Assembly: GCF_001282625.1 (NCBI RefSeq)
Contig: NZ_CTEJ01000002.1
Coordinates: 808,501 to 872,500 of the forward strand
Direction: 5' to 3'
DNA: 64,000 bases
Source: Lascolabacillus massiliensis
GTDB taxonomy: Bacteria > Bacteroidota > Bacteroidia > Bacteroidales > Dysgonomonadaceae
Shown here: positions 7,965 through 17,378 of the stretch, piece after piece
How the letters are laid out: each line of letters opens with the position of its first letter
Numbering within the stretch: position 1 is the stretch's first letter
Translations under genes and position numbers: made by a program
Notes under the pieces: generated by a model
Seen by the model: only the letters and a program-made list of their open reading frames with translations
Told to the model about the DNA's origin: nothing
The model's database searches: none

Positions 7965-9758
7965 ATGAAATCTATAAAATATTACACCCTTATTCTGGCA
8001 ATGATTGGCATCTCATTGACCTCTTGCTTTAATTTAGATGAAGAGGTTTTCGATAGGGTTGATGCTACTATTTATTATCAGGATGAAGCAAGTGTCAAGA
8101 GTGCAGTTGCTTCGATTTACGGAACAGGTGCGTTGAGTTATATAGAATACTTCTGGTACCTGCAGGAATTTTCAGCTGACCAGATCGCATGGAGGAGCTG
8201 GAATGGTGGTTTATGGGGATGGGATGAAGCTGAAAAATTTGTACTTTCAAGCCATACATGGACACCGGACTCTAAGATAATTCGTCAAACTTGGGAAACA
8301 GCATGGACAACAATCGGACTATGCAACACTTTGATAACCGACTTGGAGGGACTGGATCCTGCCTCATTGAAAATGACAGAGGAAAAGCTTAAATCATATA
8401 TTGCTGAGGTACGTACTTTACGTGCATGGGCTTATTATAACATTTATGAAGTATGGGGCGGAGCATTACCTCTGAATATTTCGTCAGGTTCTGAAATACC
8501 GGGTAGTGCATCTGAAAATTTTGATGAAGGCTGCCAGATTATTTTCGACTTCCTAGTAAAAGAGCTGGATGAGAGCGTTGAATCCCTCACAAAGAATTCT
8601 GTAAACAGAATGAATCAGGCTGTAAACAGAATTATTAAAGCGAGACTTTTACTGAATGCTGAACTGTTCATCAAACAGCCAAAATATACTGAGTGTGCAG
8701 CACTTTGCCAGGAAATATTAGATAACAAATATGGCGATTATGCATTAGAAAATGATTATAGAAATATATTCTCCATCAACAACACTCAGTCTTCTGAAGT
8801 TATTATGGCTTTCTCATTTGAAGTGGGTCAGCTTAATGGCGGATGGATGCGTAATATGCCTTTTCTGCCCTATAATATCTGGGATTACTTTGGAGGAACA
8901 TATAACCAATCGGGATGGAACTGCACTATCTTAACACCATCTTATGATAACTCAGGAAATGTTCTTCCTACTGGAGGAACTGACAATCCAATATCATTCC
9001 TTGAGGCTCCTTACAATGACAAACTTGGTGCAGTTTACGAAAGATTTGATGATCGCGACATACGCAAGCAAAACTTCACATACAATTCAGCAACAGGGGA
9101 ATATAAAGGTATGTTCCTGAAAGGTGAGATAAAAGCCAATTTAGGTACAGGAGAAGCTTTGAAGGCTGATGCCGACAGAGACGGACAATCACTTGTTTAT
9201 GTTGATCAGGTTGGAACCTTCCTGAATAAAGGAAGAAACCTTGAGGTTGTTATGTCACCTCGTTGGGGAGAGACCAATTCAGGTGTTCGTCTTGTAAAAT
9301 ACCCTATTTATCCTTCTTCGGCAGGTATCGACTTCCAGGATATTGATGAGGTTGAATTCAGACTCTCTGAAGTTGTATTTATGCTTGCAGAGTGTAAAAT
9401 GAGAGCAGGAGACTCAAATGGAGCAAAAGAACTGGTGAACAGTGTAAGACAAAGATACTTCTCAAGCAGCGACTGGGCAACCGTGAAAGATCAGCCGGGA
9501 CCCGGCTTCACCCAGTTTGATATGGATTGGATGTTAAGTCAGTGGGGACTTGAATTCTTATGTGAGGGACGTCGTCGTAGAACTGATCTTCGACGCTTCG
9601 ACAAGTTCACTCAGGGTCAGTGGTGGTTCTTTGGACGCACTACAGAAGATGGTAAAGAACTTCCTGCAATAAGGGATAGGAAATATGAGTGGTACCCTCT
9701 GCCATCTTCGGCTTTAATAGTTAATCCCGGTTTGATTCAAAACCCAAGTTATAACTAA
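7965..9758 (+). CDS. susD: SusD-family glycan-binding outer-membrane lipoprotein (alpha-glucan PUL)
   Basis: A surface lipoprotein that captures oligosaccharides and closes over its SusC partner. Lipoprotein signal with lipobox LTSC (Cys21). The N-terminal RagB/SusD helical region has the TPR-like pattern seen in YIAEVRTLRAWAYYNIYEVWGG (about residues 145-166). The C-terminal SusD signature includes RLSEVVFMLAECKMRAGD and a WGLEFLCEGRRRRTDLRRF segment. At 597 residues it is somewhat longer than classical SusD. It lies directly between susC and the CBM-repeat lipoprotein. Confidence 0.94.
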   Translation: MKSIKYYTLILAMIGISLTSCFNLDEEVFDRVDATIYYQDEASVKSAVASIYGTGALSYIEYFWYLQEFSADQIAWRSWNGGLWGWDEAEKFVLSSHTWTPDSKIIRQTWETAWTTIGLCNTLITDLEGLDPASLKMTEEKLKSYIAEVRTLRAWAYYNIYEVWGGALPLNISSGSEIPGSASENFDEGCQIIFDFLVKELDESVESLTKNSVNRMNQAVNRIIKARLLLNAELFIKQPKYTECAALCQEILDNKYGDYALENDYRNIFSINNTQSSEVIMAFSFEVGQLNGGWMRNMPFLPYNIWDYFGGTYNQSGWNCTILTPSYDNSGNVLPTGGTDNPISFLEAPYNDKLGAVYERFDDRDIRKQNFTYNSATGEYKGMFLKGEIKANLGTGEALKADADRDGQSLVYVDQVGTFLNKGRNLEVVMSPRWGETNSGVRLVKYPIYPSSAGIDFQDIDEVEFRLSEVVFMLAECKMRAGDSNGAKELVNSVRQRYFSSSDWATVKDQPGPGFTQFDMDWMLSQWGLEFLCEGRRRRTDLRRFDKFTQGQWWFFGRTTEDGKELPAIRDRKYEWYPLPSSALIVNPGLIQNPSYN

Positions 9759-9778
9759 CTTTATAAAAGACATACATA

Positions 9779-11452
9779 ATGAAAAAAATATTATATTTAT
9801 TATTGATATTACCTCTGTTAGCTACATTTAGCGGATGTAGCGATTTGGAGGAAATTGTCTTTGAACATGAGAAACAACTCTTTCCTACCAAAGATGATGC
9901 AATTCTTTTGGAAGTGATCATGCCAACAGGTAGTCTGGCAGACGATGAATATTACATTGTTGGTGAATTTAATGGAGGTGAGGATGCAATAGGGAATCCT
10001 GTATGGCGTTTGGAAAAAGCGGCCGAGAGCAATCTAAAATGGGGTATATACCTTTACCCTTCCACTTTCGTAAATGGCAAGTCTCTTTCAGATGGCTTCA
10101 CATTCTATGCAAAAAGACAGGGAGGTGAACGTACAGTTAAAAATGAAACCACACTCCATGAATTAAATGTTACAACCGGTAGTTTCACAAATGTATGGAT
10201 CGATCGCTGGGAATCTTATTTTGGAGAACCTGTAAAAGATAGCTACAGTATTTATGTAAATAATCAATCTGGTTGGGATGAACTTGCTCTTTATACATGG
10301 GGAGATCTCGAAGTTGCAGAATGGCCTGGTATATTGCCGACAGGAACCGAAGTCATTAATGGTGTTACTTACACTGTGTTTGATATGGGCAGAGATGCCA
10401 AGGACAAAACCATGAGCTTTATCTTCAACAACAATAATCATGGTAAACAGTTTGATGCTATGCAAGGCTTCACTCTCAACCGCGACGTTTATGTTGTTAT
10501 TACAGAAAACAGCTATGAGGAGGTTGACCCGAATGTAGCACCGTATAATGGTCACACAGTTTACGTAGATGATCAGACAGGCTGGGATGCACTTGCATTA
10601 TATACCTGGGGAGACCTGGAATTGAAGGGATGGCCTGGTATATTGCCAACAGGCACTAAACAAATAAATGGTGTAACATATACCTATTTTGAACTAGGTG
10701 AAGAGGCAAATGACAAATCTCTCAATCTTATCTTCAATAATAATGATAATAACATACAGCTGAAAGAAATTTCTGTTGTCTTTAACCGTGATTTCTACTT
10801 CCAGTTAACCTCAACAGGAAGTGTGGAAATAGACCCTAATGGCGGTGGCGGTGGTGAAACTGAAGAAGGCTATAAAATATATATTGAGGATAACAGTGGA
10901 TGGGATGCTGTTGGTTTATACTTTTGGGGAGAAGGCGTTTCTGGTCCTGACTGGCCCGGATTAACTCCTGCAGGTACTGAAACAGTAGGAGGAGTCACTT
11001 ACAAATATTTTGAATTGTCAGGTGAGCTCAACGGTAAATCAATCAGCACCATCTTTAATAACAATGGGGCAGGCGCTCAATTTGACGGACCAGTGGTCAC
11101 TCTTGACAAGGATTACTATTTCACTATTACAGATAATTCTGCAACTGCAATAGTGCCTCCTGGGCATAAAATCTATGTTGAAGACAACAGTGGATGGGAT
11201 GCTCTTGGATTCTACTACTGGGGTGATGACGTTTCTGGTCCCAACTGGCCAGGTCTGACTCCTGCAGGTACAGAAGAGATAGATGGCGTTACATACAAAT
11301 ATTTCGTACTGCCTGCAGATCTAAACGGTAAATCAATTAACACCATCTTCAATAATAATGGTGCAGGTGCTCAGTTCGACGGACCGGTGATCAAAATTGA
11401 CAAAGAGTTCTATTTTAAAATTACTTCTACATCTTACGAAGAGATAGAATGA
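9779..11452 (+). CDS. Surface starch-binding lipoprotein with four CBM26-like repeats (SusE/F position)
   Basis: Lipoprotein (lipobox FSGC, Cys20) of 557 residues in the place that SusE/SusF take in the B. thetaiotaomicron starch locus. A unique N-terminal domain (about 35-150) is followed by four tandem carbohydrate-binding modules starting near residues 158, 261, 367 and 465. Each has the pattern (I/V)Y(V/I)xxxxGWDxxxxYxWG, then WPG and a FNNN segment, resembling CBM26 starch-binding modules, whose aromatic residues bind alpha-1,4-glucan. A Gly-rich linker (PNGGGGGE) separates repeats 2 and 3. Repeats 3 and 4 are much more alike than the others, indicating recent duplication. It probably holds starch at the surface for the GH13 enzymes; no catalytic domain is seen. 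Confidence 0.85.
   Translation: MKKILYLLLILPLLATFSGCSDLEEIVFEHEKQLFPTKDDAILLEVIMPTGSLADDEYYIVGEFNGGEDAIGNPVWRLEKAAESNLKWGIYLYPSTFVNGKSLSDGFTFYAKRQGGERTVKNETTLHELNVTTGSFTNVWIDRWESYFGEPVKDSYSIYVNNQSGWDELALYTWGDLEVAEWPGILPTGTEVINGVTYTVFDMGRDAKDKTMSFIFNNNNHGKQFDAMQGFTLNRDVYVVITENSYEEVDPNVAPYNGHTVYVDDQTGWDALALYTWGDLELKGWPGILPTGTKQINGVTYTYFELGEEANDKSLNLIFNNNDNNIQLKEISVVFNRDFYFQLTSTGSVEIDPNGGGGGETEEGYKIYIEDNSGWDAVGLYFWGEGVSGPDWPGLTPAGTETVGGVTYKYFELSGELNGKSISTIFNNNGAGAQFDGPVVTLDKDYYFTITDNSATAIVPPGHKIYVEDNSGWDALGFYYWGDDVSGPNWPGLTPAGTEEIDGVTYKYFVLPADLNGKSINTIFNNNGAGAQFDGPVIKIDKEFYFKITSTSYEEIE
10250..11449 (+). repeat. Four tandem CBM26-like coding repeats
   Basis: In-gene repeats begin at about 10250, 10559, 10877 and 11171, with steps of 103, 106 and 98 codons. 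The last two share long near-identical DNA stretches around the GGATGGGATGCT and AACGGTAAATCAAT segments, so that duplication is the youngest. Confidence 0.85.
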
Positions 11453-11468
11453 TAAATTAGTTGTTGAT

Positions 11469-12824
11469 ATGACAAAACAGAAGAAACTAATCCAAAGTTA
11501 CATAGGGTTACTCCTTTTAGCAATCTTACTTCCGCAATTTATTGCAGGTTGTGGTTCCAGTGAACCTAATGTGAAGATTGATCCTCCCGGTGATGAAATA
11601 GGTAATGAGTGGGTTGTTTATGAGGTCTATCCCGGATTCTATGAAAAGGGTAAATCTTTCAATGCAATTTCCAATCAGCTTGACAACATCAAAGCCCTGG
11701 GAGTAAACGTCTTATGGCTCATGCCAATCTATGAAGAAGGTGTACTGAAGGGAATAGGTTCGCCATATTGTATCAGGGATTACAAAAAAGTAAACAGTGA
11801 CTATGGAACAATTGACGAATTAAAATTCTTGGTTTCTAAAGCTCATGATAAGGGTATGAAGGTGATTTTCGACTGGGTTGCAAATCACACTTCATGGGAT
11901 AATGCATGGACGCAAAATAAAGATTGGTACACTCAGGACAGCAATGGTAATATCGTTTCACCCCCTGGAATGGGGTGGAATGATGTTGCTGACCTTAATT
12001 TCAATAACAACAATATGCGAAAAGAGATGATCGCAGCAATGTCATATTGGATTAATGAACTCAATATTGACGGATACAGATGTGATTATGCAGAAGGTGT
12101 ACCCGATGATTTTTGGGAAGAGGCCATCAGTGAGCTTAAGAAGATAAAAGGAGATGATCTTCTAATGCTGGCTGAAGGAGGTAAAGCAAGCCTATTGGCT
12201 AATGGTTTTGATATGCTTTATGCCTGGGACTTTGCTTACAGACTTCAAGACTTATATGCAGGCAAGATCACTGTAAATAATCTCTATGAAACACACTATC
12301 AAGAATATAAAGATGTTCCTGCAGGCAAGCAGAGAATGCGATACACCACAAATCATGATATGTCTTCCCAGCAAACCCCTATACAGGCCTATAAGGGAGA
12401 AAAGGGAGCTATATCTGCATTTGTGATTGCTACAACCCTAGGTGGTTCACCGATGATTTACAGTTCGCAGGAGGTTGGATATCCCACACAATTATCCTTT
12501 TTTAATTTTATAAATATTGATTGGAACAGCAATCAGTCTTATAAGAATGAATATAAAAAGATAATGGATATATACACATCTTCTGATGCATTAAAAAAAG
12601 GATCACTCAGAACTTTTGAAAATGGAAAAGTAGCTACATATGTTCGTAAAAGTCAAAAGGAGACTATCCTGATACTGGTCAACACTGCAAATGAACAGTT
12701 TGAAGCAAAAATACCCATTGAATTTTCCCAGGAGAACATGATAAACCTTTTAACAAACTCAGTTGAAAAAATGCCTTCTGTATTGACTTTAGAACCATAT
12801 CAATACAAGATATTGAAAATCTAA
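11469..12824 (+). CDS. GH13 alpha-amylase-family lipoprotein
   Basis: Glycoside hydrolase of clan GH-H acting on alpha-1,4-glucans. Signal with lipobox IAGC (Cys28), so membrane anchored. All four GH13 regions are seen: region I DWVANH (135-140), region II GYRCDYAE with nucleophile Asp206 after Arg204, region III LAEGG with acid/base Glu236, region IV NHD with Asp297. At 451 residues it is short: a (beta/alpha)8 barrel plus a small C-terminal beta domain and no recognisable CBM. It follows the CBM-repeat gene by 16 bases. It may be the surface endo-amylase of the locus, a role SusG plays in Bacteroides; that and the exact subfamily are uncertain. Confidence 0.88.
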   Translation: MTKQKKLIQSYIGLLLLAILLPQFIAGCGSSEPNVKIDPPGDEIGNEWVVYEVYPGFYEKGKSFNAISNQLDNIKALGVNVLWLMPIYEEGVLKGIGSPYCIRDYKKVNSDYGTIDELKFLVSKAHDKGMKVIFDWVANHTSWDNAWTQNKDWYTQDSNGNIVSPPGMGWNDVADLNFNNNNMRKEMIAAMSYWINELNIDGYRCDYAEGVPDDFWEEAISELKKIKGDDLLMLAEGGKASLLANGFDMLYAWDFAYRLQDLYAGKITVNNLYETHYQEYKDVPAGKQRMRYTTNHDMSSQQTPIQAYKGEKGAISAFVIATTLGGSPMIYSSQEVGYPTQLSFFNFINIDWNSNQSYKNEYKKIMDIYTSSDALKKGSLRTFENGKVATYVRKSQKETILILVNTANEQFEAKIPIEFSQENMINLLTNSVEKMPSVLTLEPYQYKILKI

Positions 12825-12846
12825 AAAAAATTTAACATATATGAAT

Positions 12847-12885
12847 GGAGCTGTTTGTGAATAAATAATATCTGCAGACAGCTCC
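12847..12885 (+). terminator. Intercistronic hairpin between two GH13 genes
   Basis: GGAGCTGTTTG pairs with CAGACAGCTCC (11 pairs, one G-T) around a 17-base loop, followed by TTATTATT. The strength is moderate. It may end part of the transcripts or protect the upstream mRNA, since transcription presumably continues into the next GH13 gene. Confidence 0.55.
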
Positions 12886-12919
12886 TTATTATTAAAATAA
12901 CTCCCTAAACTTATCACAA

Positions 12920-14743
12920 ATGAGAAAACAATTATTACTTGCTGCACTCTATATTCTGACAATTCAATTGCACGCACAACAGATAAAAATTGATCCTGCT
13001 TTCTGGTGGAGCGGAATGATGGAAACAGAGCTTCAATTAATGGTTCATGGTGATGATATTGCTTCATATAAACCTGAAATTAGTTCAGAAAATATAAAAA
13101 TCAAAGAGGTAGTAACGCTCGATAGCCCAAACTATCAGCTGATTTATCTGGATCTGATCAACTCAAAACCTGAACAGTTCAATATAATTTTCAGAGGACC
13201 CAAAAAGAGCTTTACAGTGAAATATGAACTTAAGGAGAGAAACCCGGAAAGATATGAAATAGAAAGCTTTAACTCCTCTGATGTACTATACCTGATAATG
13301 CCCGACAGATTTGCAAATGGCGATCCATCCAATGATCAGATAGAAATGCGCATGCCATATAAAGTTGACAGAAACGATCCAAACTCCCGCCATGGTGGCG
13401 ACCTGAAGGGTATCACTGATCATCTGGACTATCTGTCAGATCTTGGCGTAACGGCAATATGGCTTAACCCTGTTCTAGAAAATGATATGAGAGGTGGATC
13501 ATACCATGGTTATGCCACTACTGATTACTACAGGGTGGATCCACGTTTTGGAACCAACGAAGAGTATAAGGAGTTGATCGAGAAAGCTCATTCAAAAGAT
13601 ATGAAAGTAGTTATGGATATGATATTCAACCACTGTGGTAGCGACCATCCATGGGTGCATGATGTGCCATCGGCTGACTGGTTTAATAATTTAGGTGAGT
13701 ATGTGCAGACTTCTCATATGAAGGAGATGTATTACGATCCCTACGCTTCCAAATATGATTGGGACAAGATGGTTGATGGATGGTTTGTCCGAACTATGCC
13801 AGACCTTAATCAGCGTAACCGTCATGTTGCAAAGTATCTTATCCAGAACAGTATCTGGTGGATTGAATACGCTGGGGTGGATGGCATTCGTCAGGACACT
13901 TATCCATATGCTGATTATGATATGATGGTCGACTGGATTGAAGCCGTTGAAAAAGAATATCCTGATTACAATATTGTTGGTGAAGCTTGGGTAGACAATA
14001 TAATAGGTACTGCTTTCTGGCAGAGAAATAGTCCGATCAACCCCAAAAACACAAAATTGAAATCTGTCATGGATTTCAAATTGATGGGACTTTCACACGA
14101 TGCCTTCTTTGATGATTCAAACGGAGGAGGTTTACACAAAATCTTCAATCATATGACCTATGATTTCATGTATCCTGATATCTATAATGTACTTAGATTT
14201 CTGGATAACCATGATACGGACAGATTTCTAAAGGAATATCCAACCGATTTATCCAACTGGAAACAGGCGATAACATTTATTCTTACAATACCAGGCACTC
14301 CACAGATTTACTATGGTACTGAACTGTTGATGAATGGCACAAAAAGAAGAAGTGATGGCGATATTCGCCGCGATGTCCCCGGGGGCTGGCCAGATGATAA
14401 AGTAAATCACTTCACAAGAGAGGGCCGCGATGATATACAGAATGAAGCTTTCGACTTTCTGAGCAAGCTGCTGCATTGGCGTCGTAACAATGATCTGATT
14501 GCTAATGGTTCCATGAAGCATTATGTTTTACAAAATGGTGTTTATGTATATGAACGTTACATTGGCAACAGAAATGTTCTGATATTCATGAACGGCGGGA
14601 AAAATGAGGTTGAGATAAATCTGGACAGATATGCCGAGTCGATTAAAGGCAGGAATGAATGGACCGATTTCTTATCCGGAGATATCATTTCTCTGGGTGA
14701 AAAGATGAAACTATCTCCTAAAGAAATTCTGATTTTAGAGTAA
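12920..14743 (+). CDS. susA: GH13 neopullulanase/cyclomaltodextrinase-type enzyme, SusA-like
   Basis: A 607-residue alpha-glucan hydrolase that would cut imported maltodextrins in the periplasm. A cleavable signal peptide (1-20, ending LHAQ, no lipobox) is followed by an N-terminal cyclomaltodextrinase-N beta-sandwich (about 21-105), then the GH13 barrel. Region I is DMIFNH (233-238), region II GIRQD with nucleophile Asp326, region III GEAW with Glu355, region IV DNHD with His431/Asp432. The N-terminal domain plus soluble periplasmic export is the SusA arrangement. The hairpin at 12847-12885 separates it from the preceding gene. Confidence 0.88.
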   Translation: MRKQLLLAALYILTIQLHAQQIKIDPAFWWSGMMETELQLMVHGDDIASYKPEISSENIKIKEVVTLDSPNYQLIYLDLINSKPEQFNIIFRGPKKSFTVKYELKERNPERYEIESFNSSDVLYLIMPDRFANGDPSNDQIEMRMPYKVDRNDPNSRHGGDLKGITDHLDYLSDLGVTAIWLNPVLENDMRGGSYHGYATTDYYRVDPRFGTNEEYKELIEKAHSKDMKVVMDMIFNHCGSDHPWVHDVPSADWFNNLGEYVQTSHMKEMYYDPYASKYDWDKMVDGWFVRTMPDLNQRNRHVAKYLIQNSIWWIEYAGVDGIRQDTYPYADYDMMVDWIEAVEKEYPDYNIVGEAWVDNIIGTAFWQRNSPINPKNTKLKSVMDFKLMGLSHDAFFDDSNGGGLHKIFNHMTYDFMYPDIYNVLRFLDNHDTDRFLKEYPTDLSNWKQAITFILTIPGTPQIYYGTELLMNGTKRRSDGDIRRDVPGGWPDDKVNHFTREGRDDIQNEAFDFLSKLLHWRRNNDLIANGSMKHYVLQNGVYVYERYIGNRNVLIFMNGGKNEVEINLDRYAESIKGRNEWTDFLSGDIISLGEKMKLSPKEILILE

Positions 14744-14839
14744 CTTTATATTTATTAAACTGTTAACTGAAATAAGCAGTTGGGTAACGTACTGTATAAA
14801 ACTAAAATGATAATTATGGGTAATATTTATAATTTAAGT

Positions 14840-17215
14840 ATGAAAAAAAGCAGAACAGTACTTACACTACTGCTTATTTCTATCTTCCTTTTTTCTTGTG
14901 GTGAGGATCCTGTTATTGTGCCCGATAAGCCAAAACCGGAAGAACCAAAACCAGAAGAGCCTGCAATGTTGAATGACTGGTACTCTTGGCAGCCGGAAAA
15001 ACCTGATGCAGATGAGGAACTAACAATTTTCTTCAAAGCACCTTCCTCTTCAGAATTATATAATTACACTGGGGAGGTCTACGTACACATAGGAATTGTA
15101 AATGAAGGGGTTTGGCAAAATGTACCTGCTGATTGGGATGAAAATATAAGCAAATGTAAAATGAGTCCTGTAGAGGGAGAAAGCAATGCCTGGAGTATCA
15201 AGCTTATTCCAACAATAAGAGAATGGTTTGAATCAGAAAATATACCGATTAATAAAATAGGAGTCATTGCCAGAAGTGCTGACGGCAATAAAAAAGGTAA
15301 TAAAGATGGCGCAGACTTTTTCATCGAGGAAATTACCGATAGTAAGTACAAAGCATTTCAGCCCGCTGCTGTAAAAACCGCATCAATGCCTGCAGGATTA
15401 AATCATGGGATAAATATAATCGACAATTCTACAGTAACACTTGTACTTTTTGATAAAGACAAAAATGGCAACAGAAAAGATTTTGCTCATGTAATTGGTG
15501 ATTTTAACGACTGGACATTGAGCAACGACGAGAAATCTCAAATGTTTCGTGATGAGTCTTCAGGAGTATGGTGGATAACATTATCAAACCTGGATCCGAA
15601 TAAAGAGTATGCATTTCAATATTACATTGGTAAATCGGGAGGAGAAACATTCAGAGTAGCCGACCCCTATTCTCGTAAAATATTAGATCCTGATAATGAT
15701 AAATATATATCATCTGCAACATACCCTCATCTGAAACCTTATCCTGAAAAAGCTATTGGTATAGTCTCAGTTTTTCAAACTAAATCAGAGAGTTATAATT
15801 GGCAGGTAACTGATTTTGAAATCCCTGATAGAGATAATTTAGTAATCTATGAAATGTTACTTCGTGATTTTTCTGAAACAGGTGATATTAATGGAGCATT
15901 AGGAAAACTTGACTACCTTGAGTCACTTGGCGTTAATGCTATTGAACTTATGCCTGTACAGGAGTTTGATGGTAATGACAGCTGGGGATATAATCCTGCA
16001 TTCTTTTTTGCAATGGATAAAGCTTATGGTACCGACAGGATGTATAAGGAGTTTATAGATGAGTGTCATAAACGTGGGATTGCTGTTATACTTGACGTTG
16101 TATATAATCATGCAACAGGTGCAAATCCTTATGCCCGTATGTGGTGGGACACTTCAAATAACAAGACATCTGTTGAAAATCCTTTCTTTAATGTAAATGC
16201 TCCTCACCCCTACTCTGTATTCCATGACTTCAACCATGATGCTCAGATTGATGGTAAGTTCATCGTGAGGGATTTTGTAAAACGCAACCTTCTGTTCCTT
16301 CTTGAGGAGTATAATATAGACGGTTTCCGTTTTGACCTGACAAAAGGATTTACTCAAAAAAACAGTACTGAATCATCCGCTTCAAACTATGATGCCTCAA
16401 GAGTTGCAATATTAAAAGAGTACAACAATGCAATTAAAGAAGTAAATCCAAATGCATATGTTATACTCGAGCACTTTGCCGATGATCGTGAAGAGACAGA
16501 GTTAAGTAACGAGGGTATGATGGTATGGAGAAATATGAACTGGCAATATGGCCAGTCTGCCATGGGGTATAAAGATGACTCAGGATTCACCCGTACATAT
16601 TATGGAACAGTACGACCAACAAACAGTCTGGTAAGCTATATGGAAAGTCATGATGAAGAGAGATTAGCGTACAAGCAGGTTACATGGGGTAACGGAATTA
16701 TTAAAACCAGTTTGAGTGCGAGAATGTCTCAGCTTGCAACAAACGCAGCCTTTTTCTTTACTGTACCGGGACCTAAGATGGTATGGCAATTTGGTGAACT
16801 GGGTTATGATATCTCAATTGATCAAAATGGAAGAACTGGGAAGAAGCCAATAAAGTGGGACTATCTGGAAGTTTCAGAGCGAAACAGCCTTTTAAAAACT
16901 TACAGCACTCTGATAAATCTGAGAATGGATCATCCTGAACTGTTTAACTCAACAGCTACTCTTGATTGGAGGGTTACACCTACATTCTGGGAGCAGGGCA
17001 GGTTTATCACACTCTCTTCTTTTGGCAGTTCAAAACAGGTGGTTGTGATAGCTAATTTCACAAATGAAGTAATCACTGTTCCATATACATTCCCAAGATA
17101 TGGTGTCTGGTACAACTATATGGATCAATCAGAAACAATAGATGTAACATCAACAAATTTGAATATTGATGTTCCTGCTAACAGTTTTAAAATTTACAGC
17201 ACATTTACGGATTAA
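14840..17215 (+). CDS. GH13 lipoprotein with N-terminal beta-sandwich domains (amylase/pullulanase-like)
   Basis: I place the start at the ATG at 14840, giving 791 residues and a clean lipoprotein signal (lipobox LFSC, Cys20). An in-frame ATG at 14780 would bury the signal behind 20 extra residues. After a Pro/Glu linker (KPKPEEPKPEEP) comes a beta domain (about 40-165), then a CBM48/AMPK-like domain (about 195-290, with GDFNDW). The GH13 barrel follows: DVVYNH (419-424), GFRFD with Asp499, ILEHF with Glu544, ESHDEE with Asp605. The extra domains and length suggest a surface enzyme on branched glucan, possibly with alpha-1,6 activity. It is the last gene of the PUL, ahead of a strong hairpin. 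Confidence 0.86.
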   Translation: MKKSRTVLTLLLISIFLFSCGEDPVIVPDKPKPEEPKPEEPAMLNDWYSWQPEKPDADEELTIFFKAPSSSELYNYTGEVYVHIGIVNEGVWQNVPADWDENISKCKMSPVEGESNAWSIKLIPTIREWFESENIPINKIGVIARSADGNKKGNKDGADFFIEEITDSKYKAFQPAAVKTASMPAGLNHGINIIDNSTVTLVLFDKDKNGNRKDFAHVIGDFNDWTLSNDEKSQMFRDESSGVWWITLSNLDPNKEYAFQYYIGKSGGETFRVADPYSRKILDPDNDKYISSATYPHLKPYPEKAIGIVSVFQTKSESYNWQVTDFEIPDRDNLVIYEMLLRDFSETGDINGALGKLDYLESLGVNAIELMPVQEFDGNDSWGYNPAFFFAMDKAYGTDRMYKEFIDECHKRGIAVILDVVYNHATGANPYARMWWDTSNNKTSVENPFFNVNAPHPYSVFHDFNHDAQIDGKFIVRDFVKRNLLFLLEEYNIDGFRFDLTKGFTQKNSTESSASNYDASRVAILKEYNNAIKEVNPNAYVILEHFADDREETELSNEGMMVWRNMNWQYGQSAMGYKDDSGFTRTYYGTVRPTNSLVSYMESHDEERLAYKQVTWGNGIIKTSLSARMSQLATNAAFFFTVPGPKMVWQFGELGYDISIDQNGRTGKKPIKWDYLEVSERNSLLKTYSTLINLRMDHPELFNSTATLDWRVTPTFWEQGRFITLSSFGSSKQVVVIANFTNEVITVPYTFPRYGVWYNYMDQSETIDVTSTNLNIDVPANSFKIYSTFTD

Positions 17216-17237
17216 CAAAATCAAAGCCCGTCATGAT

Positions 17238-17289
17238 ATCGCATCCTTAGATAAAGTTACACATTATGTGATTTATTTAAGGATGCGAT
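17238..17289 (+). terminator. Hairpin at the end of the alpha-glucan PUL
   Basis: ATCGCATCCTTA (17238-17249) pairs perfectly with TAAGGATGCGAT (17278-17289). The 28-base loop can itself form CACAT-T-ATGTG. TATTTTATT follows. It lies 23 bases after the last GH13 stop and before the flavodoxin promoter, so it probably ends the PUL transcript. Confidence 0.7.
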
Positions 17290-17318
17290 TATTTTATTGG
17301 GATTTTTGAAACTTATGT

Positions 17319-17326
17319 TATCTTTG
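17319..17326 (+). promoter_or_regulatory. Putative -7 element of the flavodoxin promoter
   Basis: TATCTTTG fits TAnnTTTG, 52 bases before the ATG. A partial -33 (ATTG at 17296-17299) lies 19 bases upstream. Confidence 0.55.
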
Positions 17327-17378
17327 CGAGTATAACATATAAATATCACAGATTTAAAAATTCTAAAACTTAAATAAA

